A DNA stretch of 64,000 nt from Faecalibacter sp. LW9 (GCF_034661295.1 NZ_CP141062.1:1550001-1614000); one strand, 5' to 3'; shown: positions 8,846-18,230, counted from the first letter of the stretch. Notes: generated from the letters alone by a model not told the origin. A program made the numbers and translations.

Positions 8846-10183
8846 GTGTATACTAGTTCGAAAATAGTCTTTAAAGATTACAATCCCAAAGAAAATTTGC
8901 TTTTTCCTCCAAATTTATCGGAGTTGATAGAAGAAAAGCATCCTGTTAGAGTTATTTCCAATATAATAGATGGTTTAGCAATTAAAAATCTTATTAATAG
9001 CTATAAACCATATGGAACATCATCTTATCACCCAAAAATGCTTCTGAAAGTGTTGATTTATGGCTACCTAAGTAATATTTATTCAAGCCGTAAATTAGAA
9101 CAAGCACTGAAAGAAAATATTCATTTTATGTGGCTTTCTGGAATGAATCGTCCTGACCATAATACGATAAATCGCTTTCGTAGCGAGCGATTAAAAGGTA
9201 AACTGAAATCTATATTCACTCAAATAGTCTTGCTTTTAGAAAAAGAAGGAATCGTTAGTTTAACAACCACTTTTGTTGATGGGACTAAGATTGAGGCAAA
9301 CGCTAATCGCTATACATTCGTTTGGGGAAGAGCGATTAAAAAACACAAAGCTAGAATTTCTGAGCAGTTAGAAGACTTATGGAATTACGCAGAAAGTGTA
9401 GCAAAAGAAGAGCTTCAAAACACAGAAAATATTGAATTTAAAGAAATCGATTCTGAAAAAGTCACACAAACAATTGATAAGATAAATGAAGTTTTGAAAG
9501 ATAAAAAAATCCCATCAAAGATTCGTCAAAAGCTCAATTATGGAAAGAAAAATTGGTCTAAGAATTTAGAAAAATACAAAAAACAAGAAGAGATTTTACA
9601 ACAAAGAAATTCTTACTCTAAGACCGATACAGATGCTACATTTATGAGAATGAAAGAAGATCATATGAAAAATGGTCAGCTAAAACCCGCTTATAATCTG
9701 CAAATCTCCACGAATAAACAGTATATTTTACATTATTCTATTCACCATAATCCAACCGATACAAAAACTCTAAAACCTCATTTAGCAGGTTTTGAGCAGC
9801 ATTACCATAGAACTCCAAAAGAGCTTGTAGCCGATGCGGGCTATGGCTCAGAAGAAAATTATAACTTGCTTAAATCAAAAAAGATAAAACCTTACGTAAA
9901 ATACAATTACTTCAGAAAAGATCAAAAATCAGGACAAATTACTTCTTCAGAGAGCAATCCCAAACTGGCTAAAATAAGAGAAAAAGTATATAAACTTCTC
10001 AATACAGTGAGAGGTATCAAACTCAGAAAACAAAGATGTCACGATGTTGAACCAGTTTTTGCCGAAATAAAACACAACAAAAACTTTAAACGATTTATGT
10101 TAAGAGGAGTTGATAAAGTCGAAATTGAAGTCGGCTTACTTGCTATTGCTCATAACTTAAAGAAAATGGCGAAAATCACCTGA
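8846..10183 (+). CDS. IS1182 family transposase
   Basis: 445-residue DDE transposase. The N-terminal part (residues about 15-110) is the DUF772-type domain ('HPVRVISNIIDGLAIKNL', 'YHPKMLLKVLIYGYLSNIYSSRKLEQAL', 'DHNTINRFRSERL'). The catalytic core follows with 'TFVDGTKIEANANRYTFVW' (first Asp), 'ELVADAGYGSEENY' (second Asp) and 'VEPVFAEIKHNKNFKRFMLRG' (Glu). The middle is lysine-rich and helical. The start is a GTG at 8846; no ATG occurs near it in frame. It ends with TGA, which shows that TGA is a working stop in this genome. Confidence 0.92.
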   Translation: MYTSSKIVFKDYNPKENLLFPPNLSELIEEKHPVRVISNIIDGLAIKNLINSYKPYGTSSYHPKMLLKVLIYGYLSNIYSSRKLEQALKENIHFMWLSGMNRPDHNTINRFRSERLKGKLKSIFTQIVLLLEKEGIVSLTTTFVDGTKIEANANRYTFVWGRAIKKHKARISEQLEDLWNYAESVAKEELQNTENIEFKEIDSEKVTQTIDKINEVLKDKKIPSKIRQKLNYGKKNWSKNLEKYKKQEEILQQRNSYSKTDTDATFMRMKEDHMKNGQLKPAYNLQISTNKQYILHYSIHHNPTDTKTLKPHLAGFEQHYHRTPKELVADAGYGSEENYNLLKSKKIKPYVKYNYFRKDQKSGQITSSESNPKLAKIREKVYKLLNTVRGIKLRKQRCHDVEPVFAEIKHNKNFKRFMLRGVDKVEIEVGLLAIAHNLKKMAKIT

Positions 10184-10285
10184 AAAAAGTTCATTTTACC
10201 ATCATTTTTACATTTTTTGCTTATTTAATTCAATTTTGAACTATTAAATTACAAAATTAGATTCATCAGATAAAATACAAAAAAA

Positions 10286-10310
10286 AGAGACTGTCTTTTG
10301 AGACAGCCTC
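10286..10310 (-). terminator. IS right-end hairpin acting as terminator for ansA
   Basis: On the minus strand GAGGCTGTCT pairs with AGACAGTCTC (one mismatch) around a 4-nt loop and is followed by a long T-run. It lies 8-32 bp past the ansA stop, inside the IS terminus, and is positioned to end the ansA transcript. Confidence 0.72.
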
Positions 10311-10317
10311 TTTCTAT

Positions 10318-11355
10318 TTAATTATAGTAATGATGTCTTAATTCGCCTTTTAGATTGGCTTCGTATTGCGCTCTAAAATCTTCACGCGATAAATTTTGAC
10401 CTAATAAATAAATGGCTTTTGTAATGGCTGCTTCCATTGTTAAATCATAACTTGAAATTGCTCCCATTTCTAACAAAGCATCACTTGTTGCATATCGTCC
10501 AATTTCAACCATTCCTCCTGAACATTGTGTATTAATGATAAGATGAATGCCTTGATCCACTTTTTCTTTTAAAAGATCAATAAACCATTGGTCCGTAAAA
10601 ATATTTCCTGTCCCAAAAGCTTCGATAATAAATGCTTTCATGCAAGGCGCATTTAAAACACTTTCGATAAAGCATCGGTTCATTCCTGGGAAAATCTTTA
10701 ACACACCAACATCAGCATTAAGATTCTTGTTGATGCTTAGGGGTCCTGTAATTTCTTTTTTTAGCAATAAGTTTTCTTTTACTTCCAAATGCACACCAGA
10801 TATTCCAATTATGGGATAGTTTGGAGACTCGAAAGCATCAAAGTTCTCTGCATTAATTTTCGTGGCACGATTAGCACGGAATAATTTATATTCAAAATAG
10901 ATGCAAACTTCTTGAACAATCGGTTGATTATTTTTACGCAATGCAGCTAATTGAATGGATGTAATTAAATTTTCTTTTGCGTCAGTACGTAAATCGCCAA
11001 TTGGCAATTGAGAACCTGTAAAAATCACTGGTTTTTCTAAATTGTCAATCATAAAGCTTAAAGCTGATGCCGTATAAGCCATGGTATCAGTTCCGTGTAA
11101 AACCACAAATCCGTCATAGGTTTCGTAGTTTTTTTCAATCACTTGTGCAATTTCAATCCAATATTCAGGCTTCATATCAGAGGAGTCAATAGGTGTATCA
11201 AAACTATGATACTCAATCGTACAATCAATTAATGATAACTCTGGAATTTGTTTGATTAGATTATCAAAATTAAAGGGTTTTAAAGATTGATCGCCGTAAT
11301 CTTTTGCCATCCCAATGGTCCCACCTGTATAGACTAAAAGAATCTTTGTTTGCAT
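10318..11355 (-). CDS. ansA: Type I (cytoplasmic) L-asparaginase
   Basis: Hydrolyses asparagine to aspartate and ammonia in the cytoplasm. 345 residues without a signal peptide, as in AnsA rather than periplasmic AnsB. The first catalytic threonine is in 'LLVYTGGTIGM' (about residue 12-14). The second active-site patch is 'GFVVLHGTDTMAYTASALSF' near residue 85-100, with Thr-Asp of the TDT motif. The final segment 'NTQCSGGMVEIGRY' is typical of type I enzymes. It starts with ATG at 11353-11355. Its 3' end abuts the IS element; the coding sequence itself is complete. Confidence 0.93.
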   Translation of the reverse strand: MQTKILLVYTGGTIGMAKDYGDQSLKPFNFDNLIKQIPELSLIDCTIEYHSFDTPIDSSDMKPEYWIEIAQVIEKNYETYDGFVVLHGTDTMAYTASALSFMIDNLEKPVIFTGSQLPIGDLRTDAKENLITSIQLAALRKNNQPIVQEVCIYFEYKLFRANRATKINAENFDAFESPNYPIIGISGVHLEVKENLLLKKEITGPLSINKNLNADVGVLKIFPGMNRCFIESVLNAPCMKAFIIEAFGTGNIFTDQWFIDLLKEKVDQGIHLIINTQCSGGMVEIGRYATSDALLEMGAISSYDLTMEAAITKAIYLLGQNLSREDFRAQYEANLKGELRHHYYN

Positions 11356-11462
11356 TTTTAATTAAAATATGGCTTAAATGTAAATATTAAAAAAAAGATG
11401 TACAAGAAGATTAACATTGTACGAATTTTATTAACTTGTTTTCGAAAGAAGAATTAAAGAAA

Positions 11463-12299
11463 ATGAAAAGAATATTAGCTTTCGCGGTAACGACATTATG
11501 GTTTAGTTTCGGATGGGGACAAGACAACGAAGGATTATTTGCAGTTGAATATGAAATGAATGGAAAGCAAATTAATTCATTTGCTTATTCGGTAGAAAAT
11601 TGTACGCAAACCCTTGCTCATTCGACATGGCAAAATTGGGTGGAAAATAAAGGAGGTTCTTCATCGATTTTGAAAAAATATGAGGCTAATAATTTACAGT
11701 TTAAAAATTCAGATGACCGCTATAAAGTTATCTTAAGTATTGTCGAAGATTCACCTACGAAGCTTACTTTAATTAATACATTAATTGATCAAAATGGAAT
11801 GTACTTTTCGGAAAGTAATCCCGATTTTAATGAGATTTATGAAAAACTACGTGATTTAGCATTCAATACAAAAAAAGCATGTCTACGTAATAATCTGAAA
11901 GTAGCGAATGAATCCATGATTTCATTGAGTAGGCAAAATGTAAGCTTACAAACCAAAAAAGGGACAGAGATTAAATCGTACCTTAAATCAAATAATGCTT
12001 TACTAAAATTGGAAAACCGAAGAACAGTATTGGGTGAAAAATTAGATTTATTAGAAAATCAATTGGAACGTGCTTCTGACGATAAAAAAATTGATGCGTT
12101 AATGAAGAAAAAAAATAAAACGTTATCCACATTTAAATCAGTAGAAGGAAACATTAATACTTTAACCAGTAAAGTGACTATCGCAGAAGAGAACAGTAAA
12201 GTATTAGATGATCAAATTGATCATGTAACTTCTCAATTACAAGCACAACGAAATATGATTGATCAATTAAAATTGAAATTTAATAAAATTCAACGATAA
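11463..12299 (+). CDS. Secreted or periplasmic coiled-coil protein of unknown function
   Basis: 278 residues from the ATG at 11463 (MKRILAFAVTTLWFSFGWGQ), which begins a convincing signal peptide; an upstream in-frame TTG at 11436 would put nine residues in front of it and is less likely. The mature N-terminal domain of about 130 residues has mixed strands. The C-terminal half (about 160-278) is a long heptad-rich coiled coil ('LKLENRRTVLGEKLDLLENQLERASDDKKIDAL' region, then 'DDQIDHVTSQLQAQRNMIDQLKLK'). No family recognised. It is divergent from ansA and co-directional with kbp 65 bp downstream. Confidence 0.65.
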   Translation: MKRILAFAVTTLWFSFGWGQDNEGLFAVEYEMNGKQINSFAYSVENCTQTLAHSTWQNWVENKGGSSSILKKYEANNLQFKNSDDRYKVILSIVEDSPTKLTLINTLIDQNGMYFSESNPDFNEIYEKLRDLAFNTKKACLRNNLKVANESMISLSRQNVSLQTKKGTEIKSYLKSNNALLKLENRRTVLGEKLDLLENQLERASDDKKIDALMKKKNKTLSTFKSVEGNINTLTSKVTIAEENSKVLDDQIDHVTSQLQAQRNMIDQLKLKFNKIQR

Positions 12300-12364
12300 G
12301 AAATTGATTTAATTTACTATATTTAATAAAGTTAAAAACCAATTACTAATAAAAAAGTCTATTT

Positions 12365-12820
12365 ATGGGATTATTTTCTTTCATTAAAAATGCAGGATCA
12401 AAAATCTTTGCTGGCTCTGAAACACCGGAAGAAAAAGCACAAAAAGTAAAAGAACACGTAGCGAAATTTAATTTCGATTTATCAGGAGTAACTTTTACAT
12501 CTAATGGAGATACAATTGTTGTATCAGGTCAAGCCTTAAATATTGATGAGAAACAAAAAATTTTAGCAACTGCAGGTAATGTGGATGGAGTAGAAGGTGT
12601 AGAAGATCAATTAACGTTAAAAACACCATTGAAAATTGAATTACCTGACTTATCAAAAACAATGTATACGGTAAAGAGTGGAGACTCATTATCAAAGATT
12701 GCTAAAGAGGTTTATGGGGACCCAATGAAATATCCCGTTATATTTGAAGCGAATAAACCCATGTTAACTGATCCTGATAAAATTTACCCTGGACAGGTAT
12801 TGTATATTCCTCAAGGATAA
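12365..12820 (+). CDS. kbp: Potassium-binding protein Kbp (BON + LysM; YgaU-like)
   Basis: Orthologue-like match to E. coli Kbp/YgaU, a cytoplasmic K+-binding sensor of about 149 residues. Here 151 residues: the N-terminal 'MGLFSFIKNAGSKIF', a BON domain at about 25-85 ('FDLSGVTFTSNGDTIVVSG', 'GVEGVEDQLTL') and a C-terminal LysM domain at about 98-149 ('YTVKSGDSLSKIAKEVYG' to 'PDKIYPGQVLYIPQG'). Both domains and the short linker match Kbp throughout. There is no signal peptide, so despite the LysM it is probably not a wall protein. A strong terminator follows. Confidence 0.9.
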   Translation: MGLFSFIKNAGSKIFAGSETPEEKAQKVKEHVAKFNFDLSGVTFTSNGDTIVVSGQALNIDEKQKILATAGNVDGVEGVEDQLTLKTPLKIELPDLSKTMYTVKSGDSLSKIAKEVYGDPMKYPVIFEANKPMLTDPDKIYPGQVLYIPQG

Positions 12821-12849
12821 TTTGAAAAATAAATTTTCAATCCAATAAA

Positions 12850-12886
12850 AAAGCTTTCCAAATTATTGTGTTTGGAAAGCTTTTTG
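12850..12886 (+). terminator. Rho-independent terminator after kbp
   Basis: AAGCTTTCCAAA (12851-12862) pairs with TTTGGAAAGCTT (12871-12882) around an 8-nt loop, followed by T residues. It ends the kbp transcript. Confidence 0.88.
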
Positions 12887-13046
12887 TTATATATTTACTT
12901 AGTTATAACAAATGAATAACACCCTATGAAGTAACTTTTACTTTGGATTTTTTACGATAGAATAAACTTGTTTAATGTATGTACATTAAGCAAGTATTTA
13001 TGGTAAGAATGTTATAAATTCGTATTAATGAAATATTAGAATATTT

Positions 13047-13889
13047 ATGAAAGTTTCAATTTTCCCATTAGTGTTAATCGCTGGAACAACGATGTTTAGT
13101 TGTGTGAGTCAAAAAAAATATGATGAGTTATCAAGCCGTTTTAACTCTGTTTATTCAGAAAATCAAGGGTGTCAAACTGAATTAGCAGTAGCAAAATCTA
13201 AATTAGCAAGCTTTGAAAATTCGTACTCTCAGTCTGAAAACACTGTAAATAAAGAACGTGATCAAGTTCGTGAATTACAAAAATTATTAAATAACTGTAT
13301 CGAAGGAGGAAACAAAAACGTTGCAGAGTTAGTAAAAGAAATTAATGAATCGAACAAGTATATCAAACACTTAGTAAACACGAAAAACAAATCGGATAGT
13401 TTGAATATGGTTTTAACGAACAATTTAACACGTTCGTTATCAAAATCTGAAGCAAACGATGTAGATGTACAAGTGTTAAAAGGTGTGGTTTATATCTCTT
13501 TATCAGATAACATGTTATACAAATCAGGATCTTACGAAATTTCTCCAGCAGCTGGTGAAACATTAAGAAAGATCGCTAAGATTATTAATGACTACAAAGA
13601 TTACGATGTTTTAATTGAAGGGAACACAGATAATGTGCCAATCAGTAAAACAAACATCCGTAACAACTGGGATTTATCAGCGTTACGTGCATCTTCAGTG
13701 GTACAAGCATTACAAAACCAATTTGGTGTTGATGGAAAACGTATGACAGCAGGTGGTCGTGGAGAATACAATCCTTTAACTTCTAATGCATCTGAAGAAG
13801 GACGTTCTAAAAACCGTCGTACACAAATCATCATTTTACCTAAATTAGATCAATTTATGGAATTAATCGGTCAAGCACCAAAAGATTAA
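13047..13889 (+). CDS. OmpA family outer-membrane lipoprotein
   Basis: 280 residues. An N-terminal lipobox 'TTMFSCVSQKKY' places the acylated Cys near residue 19. Residues about 25-125 form a coiled coil. The C-terminal OmpA-like peptidoglycan-binding domain (about 145-270) contains 'YEISPAAGETLRKIAKIINDY', 'VLIEGNTDNVPIS', 'NNWDLSALRASSVVQAL' and 'SKNRRTQIIILP', including the Asp and Arg that bind diaminopimelate. It would tether the outer membrane to peptidoglycan. The gene has its own terminator and appears monocistronic. Confidence 0.9.
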   Translation: MKVSIFPLVLIAGTTMFSCVSQKKYDELSSRFNSVYSENQGCQTELAVAKSKLASFENSYSQSENTVNKERDQVRELQKLLNNCIEGGNKNVAELVKEINESNKYIKHLVNTKNKSDSLNMVLTNNLTRSLSKSEANDVDVQVLKGVVYISLSDNMLYKSGSYEISPAAGETLRKIAKIINDYKDYDVLIEGNTDNVPISKTNIRNNWDLSALRASSVVQALQNQFGVDGKRMTAGGRGEYNPLTSNASEEGRSKNRRTQIIILPKLDQFMELIGQAPKD

Positions 13890-13920
13890 TTTTGATAAAA
13901 TATTAGTTATTATAAGAAAG

Positions 13921-13946
13921 AAGCCACTGTAAAGTGGCTTTTTTTG
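13921..13946 (+). terminator. Rho-independent terminator after the OmpA-like gene
   Basis: AAGCCACT and AGTGGCTT arms (13921-13928, 13933-13940) with a GTAA loop, followed by a seven-base T-run. Confidence 0.9.
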
Positions 13947-13985
13947 TACCTTTAAGCAACTTTAACTTAAAATTTATTACAGCAA

Positions 13986-15266
13986 ATGGAATTATATTAT
14001 TCTTTTTCTGCCTTAATTGTGCTTGCCTCAATCTTTGCTTATGTTAATCTTAGATTTTTAAAACTTCCCGGAACAATCGGAATTATGCTTATAGCTATGT
14101 TGGTGTCAGTAGCGATTCGTTTAGTAGGTGATGAGTTTTTTCCTGATGCTACAAAAGAGCTATACGAGCTTTTTAATGATTTAGATTTCAACGAAATTTT
14201 AATGGGAGCCATGCTTAATTTTTTACTTTTTGCAGGTGCTCTTCATGTTAATATTGGAGATCTTAAAAACCAAAAATGGGCAATTATGACCTATGCAACA
14301 GTAAGTGTTGTACTATCGGCATTTATCGTATCAGGAATTTTATATTATGTTGCTCCTTTGTTTGGAATTAATATCCCCTATATTTTCTGTTTGTTATTTG
14401 GTACATTAATTTCACCTACTGATCCAATCGTAGTATTAGGTATTTTAAAACAAGCTAAAGTGCCTAAATCAATCGAAACTAAAATTACAGGAGAATCTTT
14501 ATTTAACGATGGTGTAGCTGTTGTAATGTTTGCAGTTGTTTTACAAATAGCAACGAATCCAAATTTCGAAGCAACATTCGGATCAGTTTCAAAACTTTTC
14601 TTAATCGAAGCGGTAGGAGGAATTGCATTAGGAGCATTTTTAGGATTAACAGCATCTAATTTGATGAAGAAAATCGACGATTACAAAGTATCGGTCTTGA
14701 TTACTTTATCAATAGTAATGGGTGGTTTCTTAATCGCAAAAGAATTACATGTTTCTTCGCCATTAGCTATGGTAATTGCTGGTTTAATTATCGGAAACTA
14801 TGGTAAAGCTGTAGCGATGTCCAAAGAAACACAAGATTATTTAGGGAAATTCTGGGAATTAATCGATGAGATTATGAACGCAATTTTATTCCTATTTATT
14901 GGTTTCGAATTATTATTAATTGATGATTTGATGGATCAAATTTTATTAGGTGTAGCCTCAATTTTTATTGTATTATTCTCTCGTTTCTTATCGATATTAA
15001 TTCCTTTCAAAACATTATTAAGAAAAAATCCATATTCTCCTGGGTCGTTACCTGTGATGGTTTGGGGAGGAATCCGAGGAGGTGTTTCTATTGCCTTAGT
15101 ACTTTCGATGCCAGCAAGCGAATGGAAAGAAACGTTATTAGAGATAACATACATTGTTGTCTTATTCTCTATCGTAGTCCAAGGTTTGACAGTTGGTAAA
15201 GTAGCTAAAAAAATATTGAAGGATGAAGATAATAATGATGATAATTTGGTAACAGATTCTCATTAA
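13986..15266 (+). CDS. Monovalent cation/proton antiporter, CPA1 family (NhaP-like)
   Basis: Inner-membrane Na+(K+)/H+ exchanger. 426 residues with about 12 hydrophobic helices. Family landmarks: 'FLLFAGALHVNI' in helix 3, 'GTLISPTDPIVVLGIL' with the conserved TDP-V, 'GESLFNDGVAVVMF' carrying the ion-binding Asn-Asp pair (ND), and 'WGGIRGGVSIALVLS' with the conserved arginine region near residue 360. Starts at ATG 13986. It converges on the META lipoprotein gene and shares a long palindromic terminator with it. Confidence 0.92.
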   Translation: MELYYSFSALIVLASIFAYVNLRFLKLPGTIGIMLIAMLVSVAIRLVGDEFFPDATKELYELFNDLDFNEILMGAMLNFLLFAGALHVNIGDLKNQKWAIMTYATVSVVLSAFIVSGILYYVAPLFGINIPYIFCLLFGTLISPTDPIVVLGILKQAKVPKSIETKITGESLFNDGVAVVMFAVVLQIATNPNFEATFGSVSKLFLIEAVGGIALGAFLGLTASNLMKKIDDYKVSVLITLSIVMGGFLIAKELHVSSPLAMVIAGLIIGNYGKAVAMSKETQDYLGKFWELIDEIMNAILFLFIGFELLLIDDLMDQILLGVASIFIVLFSRFLSILIPFKTLLRKNPYSPGSLPVMVWGGIRGGVSIALVLSMPASEWKETLLEITYIVVLFSIVVQGLTVGKVAKKILKDEDNNDDNLVTDSH

Positions 15267-15272
15267 AATTCA

Positions 15273-15328
15273 AATATCATATAACAAAAAGGCGAACCAT
15301 TTGGTTCGCCTTTTTGTTATATGATATT
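15273..15328. terminator. Bidirectional terminator, 27-bp perfect inverted repeat
   Basis: The arms 15273-15299 and 15302-15328 are exact reverse complements with only two bases between them. The inner GGCGAACC / GGTTCGCC stem is followed by TTTTT on both strands, so it can terminate both the antiporter gene (+) and the META gene (-). Confidence 0.93.
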
Positions 15329-15339
15329 CTTCTCTTGAA

Positions 15340-15771
15340 TTAATTGACAAATTTTAATAAAAGCATATTGCCTTTGTAAAAGTATAATTCGTTTCCTTTG
15401 ATTTCGTAACGATTGACATCATCCAATACGCCAAGAAATGCTGCTTCTGATTTTGCCTCAGGACATAACATTTTTGTACTTCCCACAGGAGCGAAAGAAA
15501 TTGAATTTCCATCAGCTGCTGCTTCAGAATGGTATTGATTGCAACCTGCAAATCCACTTACTTTAAAATCATTAGGATCGATTTTAAGGGAAACATTTTC
15601 TCCATTAAAACCTTTAACGATACTGTTTTCATCATCTACTAATTTCCATTCAGAACCATATAAAGATGATTTCTTATGATTTAAAATTGATGTTGCACTT
15701 CCTGAAGTAGAACATGCTGTAAATAATAAACAAGATAAAGTGAAAACAGATACTACTTTTACTAATTTCAT
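15340..15771 (-). CDS. META domain-containing lipoprotein (HslJ-like)
   Basis: 143 residues. Signal peptide with lipobox 'LLFTACSTSG' (Cys near residue 20) indicates a lipoprotein. The META domain covers about residues 38-142: 'SEWKLVDDENSIVKGF', 'VSGFAGCNQYHSEA' (the GCN core), 'FAPVGSTKMLCPEAKSEAAFLGVLDDVNRYEI'. HslJ proteins are linked to heat or novobiocin tolerance in E. coli; the molecular activity is unknown. The gene follows pheT on the same strand by 11 bp and may be co-transcribed. Confidence 0.88.
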   Translation of the reverse strand: MKLVKVVSVFTLSCLLFTACSTSGSATSILNHKKSSLYGSEWKLVDDENSIVKGFNGENVSLKIDPNDFKVSGFAGCNQYHSEAAADGNSISFAPVGSTKMLCPEAKSEAAFLGVLDDVNRYEIKGNELYFYKGNMLLLKFVN

Positions 15772-15782
15772 AAGCTTTTATA

Positions 15783-18197
15783 TTATCTCAATTCAGCGTT
15801 GAATTGGGTTTGGTAAACTTTGATTAATTTATTCATTACTCCATCAATTTCTTGATCGCTTAATGTTTTATTTTCATCCTGAATCATAAAGCTTAATGCA
15901 TATGATTTTTTACCTGCAGGTAAATTATCTCCTTCGTAAACGTCGAATAAATTAATATCTTTTAATAAGTTCGTTTTAACTGAACGAGCTGCAAGATATA
16001 ATTCTTCATATTTAACGGTATTATCCAATAATAAAGCTAAGTCACGACGAGAAGATGGGAATTTAGATATTTCTTTGTACGTTAATTTTTGCTCGTTTGC
16101 TAATGTTAAAATCGCATCCCAGTTTAATTGTGCAAAGTAAACTTCTTGAGAAACTCCAATTTTCTTCGCTAACTTTTTGTTGATAATTCCAATTGTACCT
16201 AAAGCTACTTCATTGTGGAAAATTTTGATACTATCGGTGTAATTATCATTGTTAGCAGCTTTTTCTGCTGTAATTTCAATTTTAAGACGAACAAAAATTT
16301 GTTGAACTAAACCTTTTAAATCAGCAAAAGAAGATTTACGTAAATTTCCTGTCCAAGATTCCGATGTATAATTTCCTGATAAAATAATTCCTAAACAACG
16401 TTGCTCTTCGTAAGCAGAGTTTAATTTACGGTAAATTTTTCCAAATTCAAATAACTTAACATTTGTATTACGACGATTCGCATTAAATGCAACATTTTCC
16501 AATAATCCGTTTAATAAAGTACGACGCATAACTGCTAAGTCAGCAGAAAGAGGGTTTAACATTTCTACGTTTTCTCCTTCTGGATAGAAGAATACATTTT
16601 CGTATTCTTTTTTCGTTAAAGAGTTGTTCATCGCTTCGTTGAAACCTGCAGCAGTCAATTGTCTTGCAACAAAATCTTCTGTTTTTTCTGGATCAATAGA
16701 AGTCGTAGGAACGTAAGAGAATGAGAATTTCGATGGAATTTCGATGTTATCGTATCCATAAATTCTTAAAATATCTTCGATGATATCCACTTCACGTTGT
16801 ACATCTACACGGTAAGCAGGCACTTCAATCGATAATGTTCCATTATTTTCATTTAAAATCTTGATATCTAAAGCACTTAAAATCCTTTTGATCGTAGCTT
16901 CAGGAATTTCAACCCCTAATAATTCTTTTACTTTCGCTAAACGTAAATCGAATGTAAAGTTTTCGATTGGCGTTGGATAAAGATCTGTAATGTTCGAAGC
17001 AATTTCAGCATCTGCTAATTCTACTAACATCATTACAGCTTTTTTCAATGCATCAACCGTAATCGTAGGATCAATTCCACGTTCGAAACGGAAAGAAGCA
17101 TCTGTATTTAATCCGTGTGCTTTTGCACCTTTACGAATAGTTACAGGCTCGAAGTAAGCTGACTCTAAGAAAACATTCTTTGTATCAGCTGTAATTCCAG
17201 AATCTTGTCCACCGAAAACACCAGCCATACACATTGGCGCATTTTCGTTACAAATCATTAATTCGTGTCCTTTTAACGTACGCTCAACGCCGTCTAAAGT
17301 TGTGAATTTAGTTCCTTCAGCTAATTTCTTAACTATTACTTTATTTCCTTGGATTTTATCTGCATCAAATGCATGTAAAGGTTGCCCTAAATCGTGTAAA
17401 ATAAAGTTCGTAATATCCACTACGTTATTAATAGGCGATAAACCAATCGTACGTAATTTAGTTTTTAACCAGTCTGGAGATTCTTTAACCGTTACATTTT
17501 TTAAGTAAACACCAGCATAACGAGGTGCAGCTTCTGTATCTGCTACTTCGATAGCGATTGGGTTTGCTCCAAAATCTGTCGTTGGATAAGCATCTACATT
17601 GTAAGAAGTGAATGCTCCATTAATTTCACGCGCTTTGAAAGCAGCGTATAAATCACGTGCAACACCAAAGTGAGACATCGCATCTGCACGGTTTGGTGTT
17701 AACCCAATTTCGATTAAGTGGTCTTCTTCTTCAACAAAGATTGTTGATAATGGTGTTCCTGCTACTAGAGCATCGTCCATTACTAAAATTCCTGAATGAT
17801 CTTCTCCGATTCCTAACTCAACTTCTGAGCAAATCATACCGAAAGATTCCTCTCCACGAATTTTTGATTTTTTAATTTTAAAATCACCAGGGAAAACAGT
17901 TCCAATCGTCGCAACAGGGACAGTTTGTCCAGCAGCAACATTGGGTGCGCCACAAACAATTTGTGTTGCCTGTCCGTCACCTAAATCGATTTTAGTAACT
18001 TTTAATTTATCAGCATTTGGATGAGGTTGAGTCTCTAAAACTTTACCTACCACTACTGTTTCTAAATATTCTTTAGCTCCACCTACTTTTTCTACACCTT
18101 CAACTTCAAGTCCGATATTTGTTAGTACCGCTGAGATTTCATCTAAAGAAACTTCAGTATCGATGTAGGTTTTAAGCCAATTATATGAGATTTTCAT
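15783..18197 (-). CDS. pheT: Phenylalanyl-tRNA synthetase beta subunit
   Basis: Beta chain of the alpha2-beta2 PheRS, supplying tRNA binding and editing. 804 residues, the usual length. Domains in order: N-terminal 'MKISYNWLKTYID', OB-fold tRNA-binding domain at about 42-150 ('VVVGKVLETQPHPNADKLKV', 'ICGAPNVAAGQTVPVA'), B3/B4 editing domain at about 210-390 ('LTPNRADAMSHFGVARDLYAA', 'HDLGQPLHAFDADKI'), B5 domain at about 400-470, and the C-terminal FDX-ACB anticodon-binding domain ('KFPSSRRDLALLLDNTVKY'). It lies 33 bp downstream of dnaN on the same strand. pheS is not in the window. Confidence 0.97.
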   Translation of the reverse strand: MKISYNWLKTYIDTEVSLDEISAVLTNIGLEVEGVEKVGGAKEYLETVVVGKVLETQPHPNADKLKVTKIDLGDGQATQIVCGAPNVAAGQTVPVATIGTVFPGDFKIKKSKIRGEESFGMICSEVELGIGEDHSGILVMDDALVAGTPLSTIFVEEEDHLIEIGLTPNRADAMSHFGVARDLYAAFKAREINGAFTSYNVDAYPTTDFGANPIAIEVADTEAAPRYAGVYLKNVTVKESPDWLKTKLRTIGLSPINNVVDITNFILHDLGQPLHAFDADKIQGNKVIVKKLAEGTKFTTLDGVERTLKGHELMICNENAPMCMAGVFGGQDSGITADTKNVFLESAYFEPVTIRKGAKAHGLNTDASFRFERGIDPTITVDALKKAVMMLVELADAEIASNITDLYPTPIENFTFDLRLAKVKELLGVEIPEATIKRILSALDIKILNENNGTLSIEVPAYRVDVQREVDIIEDILRIYGYDNIEIPSKFSFSYVPTTSIDPEKTEDFVARQLTAAGFNEAMNNSLTKKEYENVFFYPEGENVEMLNPLSADLAVMRRTLLNGLLENVAFNANRRNTNVKLFEFGKIYRKLNSAYEEQRCLGIILSGNYTSESWTGNLRKSSFADLKGLVQQIFVRLKIEITAEKAANNDNYTDSIKIFHNEVALGTIGIINKKLAKKIGVSQEVYFAQLNWDAILTLANEQKLTYKEISKFPSSRRDLALLLDNTVKYEELYLAARSVKTNLLKDINLFDVYEGDNLPAGKKSYALSFMIQDENKTLSDQEIDGVMNKLIKVYQTQFNAELR

Positions 18198-18230
18198 TGT
18201 TATTTGAAAAATAGATTTTTATCTGTTTAA

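Larger units (their letters stand above)
8754..10313. mobile_element. IS1182-like insertion sequence, complete
   Basis: A 1.56-kb element bounded by perfect 19-bp terminal inverted repeats AAAGAGGCTGTCTCAAAAG (8754-8772, and as its complement at 10295-10313). It contains one full transposase gene. No target-site duplication is obvious at the flanks. It sits exactly between two convergent genes, two bases after the stop of the drug exporter and four bases before the stop of ansA. Both ends fold into hairpins next to T-runs. The element looks intact and potentially mobile. Confidence 0.9.

Noticed and set aside
8754-10313. A target-site duplication for the IS element
   Set aside because: The bases outside the two inverted repeats do not show a convincing direct repeat.
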